From Bimuria novae-zelandiae CBS 107.79 (taxonomy: Eukaryota > Ascomycota > Dothideomycetes > Pleosporales > Didymosphaeriaceae), in assembly GCA_010015655.1 (NCBI GenBank), contig ML976670.1:325647-389646 (forward strand): 64,000 nt of DNA, in the 5' to 3' direction. Of the stretch, positions 20,296-32,789 are shown piece by piece. Within the stretch, counting starts at the first letter, position 1. Each line of letters opens with the position of its first letter. The notes under the pieces were generated by a model that was given only the letters and a program-made list of their open reading frames with translations, was not told the origin of the DNA and did no database searches. The position numbers and the translations under genes are program-made.

Positions 20296-22096
20296 GGTTA
20301 TTGCAGGTGTGAATGGAGAGAGAGATCTGGACTGGGATGGGAGAGCGACGAACGAAGTTATATTGCGCGCGATGTGTGGGTGGCATATGCCTCTATTTTG
20401 TGGTGCTACTGTGATGGGGTCGCGTAAGTGGTACGTATATGGGAACAGATGTATCACGGTTGTGCAGTGGGTTGTCGGCGAGGTACGGTTCAGTTGTAGT
20501 GCGGCAGTGTGCTACACGGTGACGCGTACATATACGGAGAACGAAGACGCAAATAGGTACAGGCGTCGTTCATGAATACTTATGGGGTGCGCCACGAGGT
20601 CTTGAAGCCATAATGTCGCTGGAGCAGAGGTTTTCTGACTGCTTTGAGCATAGGAAATAAGGCCTTTCTAGGTTGCTCGTAGATTGACTTACCGGTCATG
20701 ATTCTAAAGAAAAATCTCTTTTGGTTGCGCTTCTAGCTCACTACGTCACTACACCGATTTTCTCGCAAAGCGGTCTCACTATCACGACTCATTTTAATAC
20801 AATACCTCCTTAGTTCTAGAAGCCAGTCTTCCGAGGGTACAGTGCAAGGTCCCATCCGTTCCGCGCGTCCCTTTGAAGACTGGTGAGCTTCCGTGCTCGC
20901 GAAAGAATTTTGCACGAGTATCACTGTGTCACTTCGATACAGGTGATAGCCCCGAAGCTCCCGCTGCTTCTATCGAAGCTGGATCATTGAAGATTCACTG
21001 GATCGCAGAAATTTAAATCGGATAGGCCTTACCTACGGTACGCCTTCTAAATACCTTGAGTATCGCACAATATTGGCAAGGATCCTCGGGTTAGGTTTTT
21101 GTCATAAACGGAATTTATGGTTTGTTGAGCTCTGCTCCCATATCGTAGACAAATTTTTGCGCTTTAATGTGAGAAGGCAGCGACAAGACAGTTCCCAGGT
21201 TGTGTGCATACATACCTACCATAGGTAGGTACGGCAACAATTCGTTCCCCACAAACAGTCGTGGGGCCTCCTTAAGCTTCTTTCACTTTTGGCCTCGCTA
21301 TGATAGTGCTAGAGAAAACGTCTCCACAGGCCTCGGGGTCATGCTGCCCATGTGACCATAGGACTCCTCGCCCGGGCTAAAGAATGCAGTGCAGGGTGGA
21401 CGACCTTCCACCCGCCGCGCTAACGCACCTTTGCACCAATCCGCTTCTTCTATCTGCATCCACCCTCTTCCACCCTCGGTCCATCCTGAGGTCGTCTTCC
21501 ACCCGTTCGCACATCCCATTCTTCCACGGGAGTTCTTGCGGCTGATCTGGCTAGATGGTGTTCATCTCACGAGTGTCACGTATATGAAACGGCTCAGCCT
21601 CGCCGATGTCCGCAAGAACAAGTCGCACCTGGCATAGCCTTACGGCCTCCTTCCTGTGCGCGCATCTAAGATCGAGATCCCGGAAGGTCGCTGCACGTTA
21701 GCTAGCAGAAGTAGGGAAAAATAGCAGTTATGAGTGTGTATTGGGAATGGCACTAGCAAATGTCGCAACCTGCGCATCTCTTTCCCACCCGCCTCGCCTT
21801 TCTCATCGCTCATCTATCCATGCCGCGACTCTCCGTGTAGGGTATAGAAAAAACTCGCAGCGAATGTAAATACAAGAAAAAAAATCCTCCAAGCCAGGCG
21901 AGGTGTCGCGCACCCGGTCCTTCCCTAAAAATATCAACAAGAAATGAAGCAAAGTAAACAACAAATGAGCAAGCCATAAGTGCCACCGAAGTGGCCTTAA
22001 GAAAAATGTCGGAGCTGGGCCATATGGTGAGCCAAAACCATCCACAAAGGAAGGCGCAAGATGCAAGATGGCGCACCGGTCGAGCAACACAATCGC
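20296..22096. other. gene-poor interval, no supported gene
   Basis: 1.8 kb between the GPI-protein promoter and the chitinase stop. Short frames, including a hydrophobic one at 21810-22076 (-), lack coding support and partly overlap the probable chitinase 3'UTR. A small hairpin, tacctacc-ata-ggtaggta, is at 21213-21231. Confidence 0.45.
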
Positions 22097-23521
22097 TTAG
22101 TTGTTCAGGAATCCGGCCTTCAAGTTGTCGTACTTGGAGCCAGAGTAAGTGAGGACATTGCTCGACTGATCAAGCGCACCGACACCGCCGACAGCGTTGA
22201 CGTACTAAAGTCTATTAGCAGATGCTTCTCTTACAAGGTCTGAGAGATAACTTACGGTTGTGATCAAGGAGTCAGAACCAGTCTTGTCAGAGCTGCTCTC
22301 CCACCACATACCGCCACCCAGACCGAGGCTCTTGATGAGGCCCGTCTTCTGCGTGATGATGGCCGGGGTATCATACGAGACCATCGTCCGCGAGGCGGAG
22401 TCATAGCTGTAGGACGCAACGAGGTCTGCATCGCTGACGACCGAAGAGCCAGCGAGCGGCAGCGCCTTGTAGTCGTACACACCGGCCTCCCATGAGCCTT
22501 GGCCGACACCAGAGTATGGCTTGCCGGGACCGTCGGTACTCTGGAAGGCGCGACCGTAGAGGGGCATGCCGAGGACGATCTTGGAGGCCGCAACACCGTG
22601 GGAAGTGTAGTAGTCGAGAGCTTGCTTGGTGTTGAAGGGCGTGCTTGTCGGGTTGCTGCTGGACGGGTAGAAGTTTGCCTGGTGGCCGGAAGTAGAGTCC
22701 CAGGAGCCGGCGTAGTCGTAGGCCATCAGGTTCCAGAAGTCGAGGTATTTGTCCATGCCGGCGAGGTCCATCTTCTGGTAGTTGGTGGGGCCGGCGGGTG
22801 AGGCGACGGTGAGGAGCATGTGTGCGCCATTTGCGTACTGGGCGGAATAGGCGTCGAGCTGCCTACGGACTTCGGCGAGAAGAGCGACCATGTTGGCGGC
22901 TTGGGTGGCATCGGCAGGGTATTCCCAGTCGATGTCGAGGCCATCGAAGCCGAGGTCCTTGACGAGTTGCACGGCGCTGCTGGCGAACATCGACCGACCA
23001 GCTGCGGTGCTGGCAGGCTGAGCGAAGTTGGATGAGTATGTCCATCCACCAATAGACAGCAACACTTTCAACTTGCGGTTCGCCTTCTTGAGCAAAAAGA
23101 GCTGCTTCACGCAACCGTATACATTCGTGCCAGCATCGTTCCAAGAGTCAGTGGGATAGTGCTTGTCGGTATCGGACCAGGTATCAGATAGATACACTTC
23201 GCCAGACTCAGGGCGGACATTGGCGAAGGAGTAGAGCACGTGCGTGAGTTGGTTTGCCGGAAGGTTCTGCGGGTTGTAGTTACGGCCGTAGATAGCCTGA
23301 TCGGTGGTCAATGGTGGTAGAACAAAGTAATGTTAGATACGTACCCAGTTCACGAAGTACACCACGTTCTTGTATGAAGTCGCCCGTTCGACAAGAGTGT
23401 CGCGTTGCACGAAAGCAACATCGACATTGGTACCATTCTGAGGCGATTGAGGCATTGCTACTGGTGAAGCACCGGCAAGCCCCAAAAGAGGGATGAGAGA
23501 AGCTAAAGTAGAGAACAGCAT
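22097..23521 (-). CDS. secreted endochitinase, glycoside hydrolase family 18
   Basis: Exons 23345-23521, 22256-23296 and 22097-22204, about 441 aa; introns 48 and 51 nt, both joins in frame. A signal peptide ([20 protein letters not shown]) and a short propeptide precede the TIM barrel, which begins at [19 protein letters not shown]. The active-site motif DGLDIDWE is at residues 177-184, with E184 the acid/base and the preceding Asp residues supporting the substrate-assisted mechanism. [17 protein letters not shown] and [11 protein letters not shown] are the other conserved GH18 blocks. Size and motifs fit the fungal class V secreted chitinases of the Trichoderma ech42 type. It should cleave chitin beta-1,4 bonds outside the cell for wall remodelling, nutrition or attack on other fungi. 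No chitin-binding module is present. Confidence 0.93.
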
Positions 23522-26500
23522 GATATCTGCTGTGCGATGTTTCTGTGTCGTCGATGTGGCGAATGGTACCTCTGATGGGTGGATCTGTCAAGTGTGAGGT
23601 GCTTGGATCTGGTGATCGAGTGTGGTGATATGTGCTACCTTTATACACAGCTCATATGGCCAAGGCTCGTGAGTGAAAGCGGCGTGCGGATGCTACCACG
23701 ATCTTTGGGTCTGTGCATAATGTCTCGTGGGTGGGTGACGGCGGCGGGCGGTTGCGACCACAGTCACGTTCTGTGTAAAGGGAAAAGCTACGATTGGCTA
23801 ACGGTGAATAATGGGGTTGAAATGTACGGTGCAACAGAAGGTAGTAATGCAGGTAGCCCAAGAGAGAAACTGCAAGTGGTTGATACGCAAAGGGGTAGCC
23901 CGGACAGATATCTGGCGCCTAAGGATCTGTACCCGCTTGGTCACGTCCATGGCAATCTTAAATCCGATTTTTGGTCCAGGCAAATGGCCTGGTTCATATG
24001 TCCCTTTTATGGTTAGTCTACCGATACAGTCACTGCTATTTGTCTTTTCAGAATGGACAAGCAATCAATATCCTAAAGAGCAAGTACACATAATGGAGCA
24101 GTGCAGATCCCATTTCACCGTGATGTACTCGCACGACTACCGAACAAGGGTGTTGATAACATTCTGCAAAGCAGGTGGTGGCCTTCGCTTTGGATGCTGC
24201 AGTGCACCCTGAGTGTGCCTGACATGAAAGTCGTATGGGCACGAGGGCGTCTAACACCGATCTGCAATATTTATAGGGGTCCGCATTCGTACCTAAAGTG
24301 ACAGCCGACCCGCTCTTGGGCCCGGGAAGAACGGATCGATCTGGAATGGTGCGGGTAAAGGGAGATCAACGAAGCGAACCAGTGGGAGATGTAATAGTTT
24401 AGACGGTGCAGTACCCTCATGGTAACCTCATTTGTCCTTTCCCACCCCAATGCACTCTGATATGCTCAACTTCAGGCCGATAAGAAGGTGAATTTTGAGT
24501 GACTGTATGGCGACACGGGCCCAATGGGGCGTAATGCAACATTACTAGAATTCTTGGGATGTGGCCGCAATCGAAGACGATTGGACATTCTGCCCTTGCG
24601 GTAAGCCGATCTGACCTGGTCAGACCGCGGACCTTAGCACCCTCATCCAAAGTATAGGAAGGTGACTGAGAGGGGATTTTACTATGGAGATGTACCCCTA
24701 CAAACGGGTACTTGCATATGAGCTTGGTTCCGGGATGAGCCTTGGAGAATGTGCCGGCTACAATGTCGTGAAATAGAAGTGATCTGCGTTGTTTCATTCA
24801 TAGCGGCGCGTAAAATGCAGACTGATTGCGCTTCGGACACCACACGTTATCGGACCCGAGAGAAGACGAGAGGTAGATAAGAAGAACGTAACAGAAAACG
24901 ATGGGAGAAGGTCAAAAGCCACGCTGCTACTTCTGCAAGGGCTTGTGATGCTACCTGGGCCGGGGTAGTTAGAGCGCAGGGCAAAGAGTGGTCAGCGAAT
25001 TCTCCCTACAGCCCTGGCAAGGCTTCGTTTGGTTCTCCAGACCCCATGCTATCTTTCCAAAAGTTGAGAGAGCCACATGACACCAGCACGGGAAGCATGT
25101 GACGTTGTCATGTCCCAAATACGCCTAACCAGGACACAGGGAGATTTGCATATAGAAAGAGATCCGTATATAAGATGAGAGTGATGGAAATGTTGACTAA
25201 AGGAGTTTTACATAATGCGCAAAGAAAGGAGTAGATCTAAAAAGTAGAGGGCGAAGCGCGGACATAGAAGGGCGCTAAGCGAATGCGGTGGAGAACGGAA
25301 GACAAGCAGTCGACGAAAGAGGAAGGACACCGGCAACTCGTCTCATTGGACATGTTTGAAGCGACCAAAGCCGAGATGCGCCCAGAACACCTCTCAACTG
25401 ATGAGAGCAGCCGTGTGAGCACCTGCTGTGTGCTGGGATAAATCGGAACAAAATTTTAGAGGGACAACGTCGGAGCCGGTCATGGGATGGCACAGAGGCC
25501 TTCGAAGCTTCAAGCAGCGTGCGAATGAAGCTGCGGTAGGCGCCGCGATATGTGCTCCGGAGATACTGGGGTTGTATCTCGTGTTTGATCTACCCGGGTT
25601 GCATCTGCTTCCTGATAGGAACAGTTCGCTGCCAGGTACGCGCGAATGTGAACCTGTACTCTCCTGGTAGACGCTCTTAGTTCGCAGAATTTGCGCGAAG
25701 CTCGGAGTCGTCGCTGATGTCTCCCTAAAAAAGGTTTGGTATATGCTTTGACACAGACCGCTCGCTTGTTACCCCACAGCCGTGATGCCGTATTGAGTAG
25801 TGGTCCCGTCTCATTGTCCACACGGCTTTCGAGGCATGACCTCTCATTTCCACAGGCACGACTTGCAACCCTACCTCATGAAGATATGGCTCTTACTACC
25901 GTAACGACGGTTAGGTAGCATCGCGCTCTCGTAAGCGCATTTGGCTTTCGCAGCGCTGCGCAGCGTAAGGCGATGTAGGACGTGTGACCGGAAGCGTATG
26001 TATGCAGCAAGCGTATCGCGGCAGTCTCGGGGTGGAATCAGGCGAGCAATGATGTGCATGCAGTATCGCAGGTGTGGATGTAGTATGGTATGTCGCCAGC
26101 GGCTAGACGGCCATGATGGATAGTAGTCGGAAGGGTGTAGCACTCGTCCGCCGGCTGCGGGAGATTTGCGGCACATTCGCGAGTGATAAACATGAGAAAT
26201 GGATGCCCCAGGTGTCTGTTCGGTATCTGAAATCAATTAGCTAGCTTCCTTCCTCATAACGCTGCACCAGTGTGGCAGCGACAGCTAGGTACATACTACC
26301 TAGGGTAGGTACCGATGTCCACTGGTCTTCCAATGGTTGTGAGTGAATGTTACTCAACCTGAAAGCCCGACATTCTGATCCTTCAAATAGCCACAGCTAC
26401 GCTCTTACATTTGATCTCTGGTACGGCTTCCCTTAGTGCTGAGTACTCTGTCTGTCGGCTGAAGTCGTGAAGCTGTGAAGTCTGAGACAGGGGCCCGTGC

Positions 26501-26988
26501 GCATCACTTGAGGTTAGCACTCGTGGTAGATCCCACCTCCACGGTTGCACGACATTGATCATCCTGTCATAGACCGCGATATACCCGTGCAACCACGCGG
26601 CGATCCATCGGTTCCCTGGTTTCCTCCGAAACGTGGCTTCTCTATGAAAAGCATGGCCCGCACACCCGGCAGAGACCCTGGTACTCAAGCAAGCCTGTGA
26701 TGCTCCCTCCAGATGCCCTCTCGCCCAACAGGCTGCAAGCCATGCTATACGAATACGCTACACACTAATGTTCACTGTTCAGGCATACCAAAGGAAACTC
26801 AAACAACCCGCTCGGCGTACGGGTCGGAGATTTGGACACTACATTAAAGCCAGTCATGCGACGGAAAGTGAGAGCAGAGGCAATAGGTTGTTACCAATTT
26901 CCTTCCATTCGGCCACAACACCTGTATGGCCACACAAACAAAAACTCAAGACCGGATAACTCCAAGAATGCAAGTCGACCGACGTCCA
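23522..26988. other. gene-poor interval of 3.5 kb
   Basis: Begins with the chitinase promoter. I tested the longer open frames on both strands (for example 23811-24212 +, 24417-24797 -, 25871-26236 -) and found no convincing domain, splice continuity or codon pattern. No tRNA-like or rRNA sequence was noticed. Small spliced genes like the one at 26989 could be missed. Confidence 0.4.
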
Positions 26989-27476
26989 TCAATTCCACCC
27001 AATGATCCCCTCAGCTATCGTCATCGGTCTTCTCCTTGAGCCAGTCATCACAGACACCCTCCGTCCGATAATCCCGTTGTCACCGACACCAAGGTCAAGC
27101 GTTTGAGGGAGCTCCATCGTAGCGGCATGGTTCCCATTAAGGTCGAATGAAAAGAAAGGTATCGTTGGGCGTGCCTCTGATGCGCTGAGATCACCGTCGC
27201 GGCTACACACATAAGCGCACGACCAGCCCCAGAGGCTTAACGTACTTACTGGATCACTACCCAAGATTTTTTTGGGTATATACCACTGGTGTATTCCCAT
27301 CCGTGGAGCTTCACCTGTGTGCCGGCGTTGCCAAGAAGGGCTCTGCCTTCGTTTGAAAACAATAACCGCATTTCGTTATCCTGTGCGGTTGGTGATGTTT
27401 CTCGCATCTCTCTTGTAGGCCTGAGGACTGCGATGGAGCCACCTTGGCTCACGCGTGTTGAAGATTCGTTGCACAT
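26989..27476 (-). CDS. hypothetical protein, two exons
   Basis: Exons 27250-27476 and 26989-27202, about 146 aa. The 47-nt intron has a perfect GTAAGT donor and a GTGTAG acceptor, and joining the two frames gives a continuous protein. Its C-terminal half reads smoothly (RPTIPFFSFDLNGNHAATME, then QTLDLGVGDNGIIGRRVSVM, ending AEGIIGWN). The start used is the ATG giving MCNESSTRV; a further 5' exon is possible because a CTAAC and AG lie just upstream. No family is recognised, there is no signal peptide and no TM segment. Splice consistency is the main evidence that it is a gene. Confidence 0.42.
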
Positions 27477-27794
27477 GATATCTTGGAGTGTAGCAATGTT
27501 AGGGATCGACAAAGAACAAGGCAGATCGAGTGTGAATATTCACAAGGGTTTGATGCACAAGAAGGAGCGACGGCCATGTATAAGAATGACCGGAATACGG
27601 GAATTAAAATCATTGAGACTGTTTCGAGTGCTTAAGAGTGCGTTGAGCACGTTTGAGTGAGTACCCGATTGTACAACGTCCGTGCGTCTAAGCGCTAATG
27701 CATTGGTTGCACTATGCATATTCCATCAGAGTGCATCACAATCCCAATGACGAATTTGTTCTGACTATTCGCAACGTCTCGTTGTTGTGAATTT
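27477..27794. other. intergenic, nothing recognised
   Basis: 318 bp between the orphan gene and the superoxide dismutase stop; no element recognised. Confidence 0.4.
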
Positions 27795-28610
27795 CTACAT
27801 AGATGCTCTCAGCACCTTGAAAGCATCAGCACGCGTGCCGAGGAATCGCTCCTCTGCCGTCTTCCAGTTGATCACGTTCCAGATGTTCTCTACATACGCC
27901 GCTTTGCCGTTTAGATACTATTCTATGTCAGTTCAGGCATTGATGTGATGAGTGAAATGCACTTACCTGCAGATAGTATGCATGCTCCCACATATCGATT
28001 CCGAAGACAGGCACCTCTCCCTTGCCTACCACCGGATCCTGATCCTTGGTCGTGACAATCGTAAGCCTCTGTTCCTTGCCAATCTCGACCTTCACGAGCC
28101 ATCCCCAACCACTGCCCTGGATGCCCAAGAGGGTGGTCTTGAATGCCTCATAGAAAGCTTGTTCGTCACCCCACGTGGCTTTGATCTGCTTGATGAGCTT
28201 TGGGGCTGCCGAGGTCTTGGCTTCAGCGGACCCGGCGGGTGCCATGTTCTGCCAAAACAGGGAGTGGTTGATGTGACCACCGGCGTTGAACTTGATGGCG
28301 GTTTGGAGCGAGACTTGAGATGTGATGTCGGAGGTGTGGACGGCTTCGGCTTGGGTTTTCAGCGCGACGTTGAGGTTGGTGACATACTATAACTATCTTT
28401 CAATCTGAACCATATCCGCAGTAGTTTGTACGTCGACATACTGTCTGGTGGTGCTTGCCATGGTGCAACTCCATGATCTGCTTCGAGATGTGTGGTTCCA
28501 ATGCCTGGGTTATGTCAGCCCAACCCCGCCATCCCAGCACACACGTAGCTGTATTTACTGACATCATAGGCATATGGAAGAGGAGGTAAGGTGTATGTCG
28601 GTGAAGACAT
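27795..28610 (-). CDS. Mn/Fe superoxide dismutase
   Basis: Exons 28563-28610, 28442-28504, 27967-28386 and 27795-27917, about 217 aa; the three introns (58, 55 and 49 nt) all lie between codons. It converts superoxide to H2O2 and O2. Metal ligands are H30 (MELHHGKHHQTY), H78 (GGHINHSLFW), D168 and H172 (DMWEHAYYLQY). The GSGWGWL block and the rest of the fold are complete and fit a Mn enzyme. With the start at 28610 (MSSPTYTLPPLPYAYD) there is no presequence, suggesting a cytosolic form. The frame stays open upstream; an ATG at 28706 would add 32 residues beginning with a hydrophobic, signal-like stretch, so an alternative targeted form is possible. Confidence 0.92.
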
Positions 28611-29245
28611 GGCTTCGAATTGGAAAGGCTGCTGTTCTGAGGCGAGAGTCGAAGAGGGGAGTAGAATAGAAGGGAGCAAAATCGAGAGCAGGTAATTCAC
28701 AAGCATCCTGTTGATGTTTCTCCGAGTTCCGAATGGCGGCGTGTGTGAAGTCCAACAGGGTGCTGGGATGCAGGGCGACCACAATGCGCTAGTAAACTGC
28801 CTCAATCTAACTCTTTTCCCCACCAAGGGCACAAACCGTCTCAGATAATGTCCGATCTCGTGACGTGCGTATATACAGCAAATAAAACCGAGAGCCTTCC
28901 TACAAGTTAGATCGATGGTCGTACGGAGGAAAGTTTACGTGTTCCTTTGTGACGCTGGGCAGATTAATTTGTCCGCAAGTTGCGTGAGGAACGAGTAGCA
29001 GGGATCCGTGTTTCTGACGTACTTTCGAAGCACCGGTTTGAAATCACCGTACGTGTCAGATGACGCTATGTAGACAGATTCCAATCTGAACGCGACGGTT
29101 GGTAGACGAGGTGGAGGAAGATGGTTCGGCGTTTCGCTAAAGCCGAACTCCCTTTAGTCCTCAAAACGGTTAGTGTGCACGTGCCAACGCGCCCTGGGCT
29201 TCCTCACTCCACGACCTCTGGCATCGCCTCCATTGGCCAATTGCG
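28611..29245. other. divergent intergenic region
   Basis: 635 bp between the dismutase (-) and the TMEM70-like gene (+), so promoters of both. The first 220 bp could be an N-terminal extension of the dismutase. No confident motif. Confidence 0.45.
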
Positions 29246-30485
29246 ATGCATCCGCGATATCAAACGTTCGCGTACGCTTTTCGAGCATCGCGACTATGGA
29301 CGCGACCCGGCGGGCCGAGCCAGCGGCCACGCATCGCTGCATTCATCTGCCAAAGTTGCCAGCGTAACTTTTTTCTCAAAAGCCCCTTGTCAGCGTTGCG
29401 CAAGGCCACACAAACGGCTCGGCGCAACGTGACTACAGCCGCGAAAAATGTAAAGGATAAGAGTAAGAGTTTCGGGCGTCCTATCGGGTATGATAGGAAT
29501 ACTAAGGAACCACAGAATATGCCGAACAGATCATCATATACGAAGCGGGCTCGAACCGAACAGCTTTCATAGGCACGTGGAAGGCTATAGCATTGTTTCA
29601 GTTCGGAGTGTGCACAGTATGGCTTGCTCCACATCTGTATTTGAACGAGAACCAGCCCGATAAGAGCGTGAGGGTCTTTCAGACTGTTGCTGGTACGTCA
29701 CTTTGCTGTCTCATTCTTGTTTATTCTCCCTTCGATTTCCCAGTCTGGTGTAGAGTTTGAGGATGTAGTATTCAAGATAGCTAACGTACCACAGTAATGG
29801 CCCTCGCCACCCTCCCATCCTTGATCCTCTCCTTCATCACCGCCCCCTTCGTCACATCCATCAAGCTCTGGCCTGTCCCACCAAACGCACGGCACTCGTT
29901 GACCGCGCTCCGCGCCTTCGTCGGTACGTAAATCGCCTACTAACTTAACCCCTTTCCTTGTTAGCATATGATAAGCTCCACATACCAAGCACCCAACTAA
30001 CCCTCCCAGCCAACCTCCCCCCCACGACAAAACTCACCATCCAAACCCTCCGCATCTTCCCCATGCCCAAGCACACGACCGTCTACGCACACGAGCTGCG
30101 CGCCCTCCCCCCGCGCCCCCTCCGCTTCGCCAACATCGTGTTGCCCAAGAGCGCCGCCTGGAGGCAGCGGCAAGCCGAGAAGCCGCTGTGGAAAGGCCTC
30201 TGGGAGTTCATCGAGGAGAAGCGGTTTAAGTTTTATGTGAAGGAGGGGACGACGTATACGATGCGGACAGGGGTGCCGGGCGTGTGGGAGGAGGTGGCGA
30301 GAGGGATTAGGGAGAGGACGGAGAGGGAGGAGAGTGAGAATGAGGGGGATGGAAAAGGGAAGGGGAGGAAGATAGTAAAAGCGGTAAAGGGAAAGAAGGT
30401 GGGGGAGTTGGGAGGGAAGAAGGCTGTTGCGAGGCCGGTTGTGCCGGCTGTGAAGAGGCAGACGGCGAGACCGGTTGTGAAGTGA
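29246..30485 (+). CDS. probable mitochondrial inner-membrane protein, TMEM70/TMEM186/TMEM223-like
   Basis: Exons 29246-29462, 29516-29692, 29795-29923 and 30010-30485, about 332 aa. The introns carry clear CTAAC or TACTAA branch points, and all phases agree. The Arg-rich, acid-free N-terminus (MHPRYQTFAYAFRASRLWTR) looks like a mitochondrial presequence. The middle shows IIIYEAGSNRTAFIG, a TM segment (ALFQFGVCTVWLAPHLYL), a second hydrophobic stretch (MALATLPSLILSFITAPFVT), then TIQTLRIFPMPKHTTVYAHE and LRALPPRPLRFANIV. This YxAGxxRTxFxG, two TM helices and cytosol- or matrix-facing tail pattern fits the fungal TMEM70-like group, whose animal members assist ATP synthase or complex I assembly. 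The C-terminal 60 residues are Lys/Gly-rich. Family call is from memory, without a search. Confidence 0.68.
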
Positions 30486-30758
30486 AGATTGAGTGTATGA
30501 TGCTTCGAATTTGATCCGGAGAAGCACTTGCTGGAGAATATTTCCCACGTAGACAGATGGGAATCTGTAAGATAGGCGGCCAGATGTGTGCAAAAATTGT
30601 ATGTATAACGACTGGTCCACGGCCAACTTCGTCGACAGAACTGTGCAACAGAAGTCCCATTCATCACAGCTAGTTACCTACTCACCTTCTGGTCCAGCGT
30701 CAGAACCCTTATCGTACCGTACCCGCAACCTCGGTTTTATGCGAAGCTGTCGAGTCAC

Positions 30759-32789
30759 CTACAGCGTCTCTGCAACAACAGGCTTCTCATCCGCCAGCTT
30801 CTCCTCCGTAACACGCCCACTATCCGTCTGCGGCACCCCCAACCTCGCCAACAACTCACTCATCCCCACCTCCGCATGCACCTCATTCCACCGCTCCCTC
30901 TCTCTCGCCGCCACACCCACACTCCCAAATAAGATATCCATCTCCTCCAAACTCAGACCCTTCGTCTCAGGCGTAAAGAATGCGATAAACAGCGCGCCCA
31001 TGAACGTCAGCAGCCCAAAGAAAATATACGTCCCGTACCGCATGTGCTCGAGCATGTCGGGTGTGACCTGGCCGACGATGAAGTTGTTCATCCAGTTGGA
31101 CGAGGCGCCGAGCGCGATGCCGTAGGGTCGGTTGGACATGGGCCAGATCTCGGCGATGACGATCCAGGCGCAGGGGCCCCAGGAGTAGCCGAAATGGATG
31201 ACGAAGAGCCAGACCATAGCGACAGCAGCCCAGCCGCCGGCTTTGTGGGCGGGCCAGTTGTCTTCGAAGGAGGCGCTGATTGCGGCCTGGAGGGCGTTAG
31301 TATAGAAGCGAGGATGTGTTTTGGATGGTGGAATGGACAGAGCTTACGATGATGAAGTGGCAGATGGCCATGCCGATGGCGCCGATGACCAGGGTGGGCT
31401 TCCGGCCCCAGCGGTCGACGTACATGACTGCGGGGATGGTGGCGATGAACATTACCTATTAGTATAAATTAGATTATAAATCTCATATTTTCTTCCTCTA
31501 AGAGAAAGCGCTTACGATACCAACGACGCCTGTTGCGAGCAGAGAGACGGAGTTACTAGAAAGACCGAGATTGCCGAATATGACGGGGGCGTAGTAAAGC
31601 ACGGCGTTGATACCTGTCCATCTGCAAAGCGTGAGTTCTAAAGATCGATGAGTGGTGTGATGGGATTACTCACTGCTGGAAGAACATGGTCACGGTGGCA
31701 ACAATGACACGCTTGAACATGGGCTTGCTCTTGAACAGACTCCCGATAGCCACGAACTGCAGCTTAGCCGTGTTCACTGCACTCAACTTCTGCAGATGCG
31801 GCCAGCTCTCTTGCAGTGTCTTCTTCTCGAACAAGCTCTGGGCTTTGATCTCGGCGAACTCAAGTTCGATCAGGTCATCGTCTTCAGACAGCGACCGCAA
31901 GCGAGCGAGTACGCGGCGAGCCTCAGCTTCCCGGTCATGGTGGATGAGCCAACGCGGTGAGAATGGCATGAAGATCATACCCACGCCCAAGAGAACGGCT
32001 GGAACGAGCTGCAAGGAGAGTGGGAGCAGCCAAGCGGCCTCTTTCTGACCGCGACCTGTTCCGCCGATGAAGTTCGTGCCATAATCGATCCAGAAACTGA
32101 TCATGATGCCGAGAGTGATGGAGAGCTGCTGCAAGCCGACCAAGGCACCACGGACTTCGGGAGGAGCTACCCAGGCGTCAGTAAGACCTTCGTATCCGAG
32201 TTTGAGAATTGAAAATACGTACCGATCTCCGCGTTGTACATGGGAACGATCATGGAGAGGGATCCAACGCCCATACCCGTGACGAATCTCCCACCAAGAA
32301 TAGAGTTGTGACCCGCAGAGATAGACGTTGTCTGGACAATGACACCCAGGATGAAGATAGCTACATTGACGAGAATGGCATATTTTCGGGACAGAATCTC
32401 GGCGAGGAAGCCAGAATACATGGTTCCAAACCAAGCACCGAGTTCGAGAATTGCGACGAGCCAGCCTTGTTTCGAAGAGTCGTATTCGAGTGTCTCTGGA
32501 TTGGAGATGTAATTTCCCATGTCTGTAGAGTACGTGGTCAGCGTATGCTTAGAGGTAGATAGGCATTGTTTGCAGCCTTACGTTCCTTGAAAGAAGTCAT
32601 GACCAGGACGCCAGAGAAGACACCTTGGTTGTAACCATACAACAAGCCACCCAAGCAGGCAAAGCAAGCAATGCCAAAGACTTTAAGATTCTTCAACAAA
32701 GCCAATGGGCCTGCCTTCGTTGCCAGCCTCTGGCGGCGAGCCAAAGCAGCTGCCTCGAAGTCATGGCCAGATCCTCCCACGGGCGCCAT
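30759..32789 (-). CDS. MFS sugar porter (hexose transporter-like)
   Basis: Six exons: 32582-32789, 32223-32522, 31674-32166, 31516-31621, 31348-31455 and 30759-31286, about 580 aa; introns 52-61 nt, all phases consistent. Twelve TM helices are expected. Family marks are GGLLYGYNQGVFSG in TM1, GRFVTGMGVGSLS, the loop PFSPRWLIHHDREAEARRVL, FFQQWTGINAVLYYAPVIF in TM7, the DRWGRKPT loop, and PETKGLSLEEMD after TM12. These assign it to the sugar porter family, proton-coupled or facilitative uptake at the plasma membrane. The sugar cannot be fixed from sequence; QQWTGINAVLYYAP is typical of hexose carriers. The C-terminal tail of about 50 residues is cytosolic and charged. Confidence 0.93.

Noticed and set aside
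19766..20575. 269-codon plus-strand frame
   Set aside because: It lies over the GPI-protein gene, whose minus-strand reading gives a signal peptide, an intron and a GPI tail.
21803..22090. Hydrophobic minus-strand frames below the chitinase
   Set aside because: They fall in the likely 3'UTR; composition is AT-rich and there is no splice link or start context.
23811..24212. 133-codon plus-strand frame upstream of the chitinase
   Set aside because: No domain, biased composition or conserved motif; overlapping frames on both strands are equally long.
26281..26315. ctacctagggtaggtacc palindrome as the same element as the hairpin at 21213-21231
   Set aside because: Only the short GGTAGGT piece is shared and the stem is five base pairs, so the resemblance may be chance.
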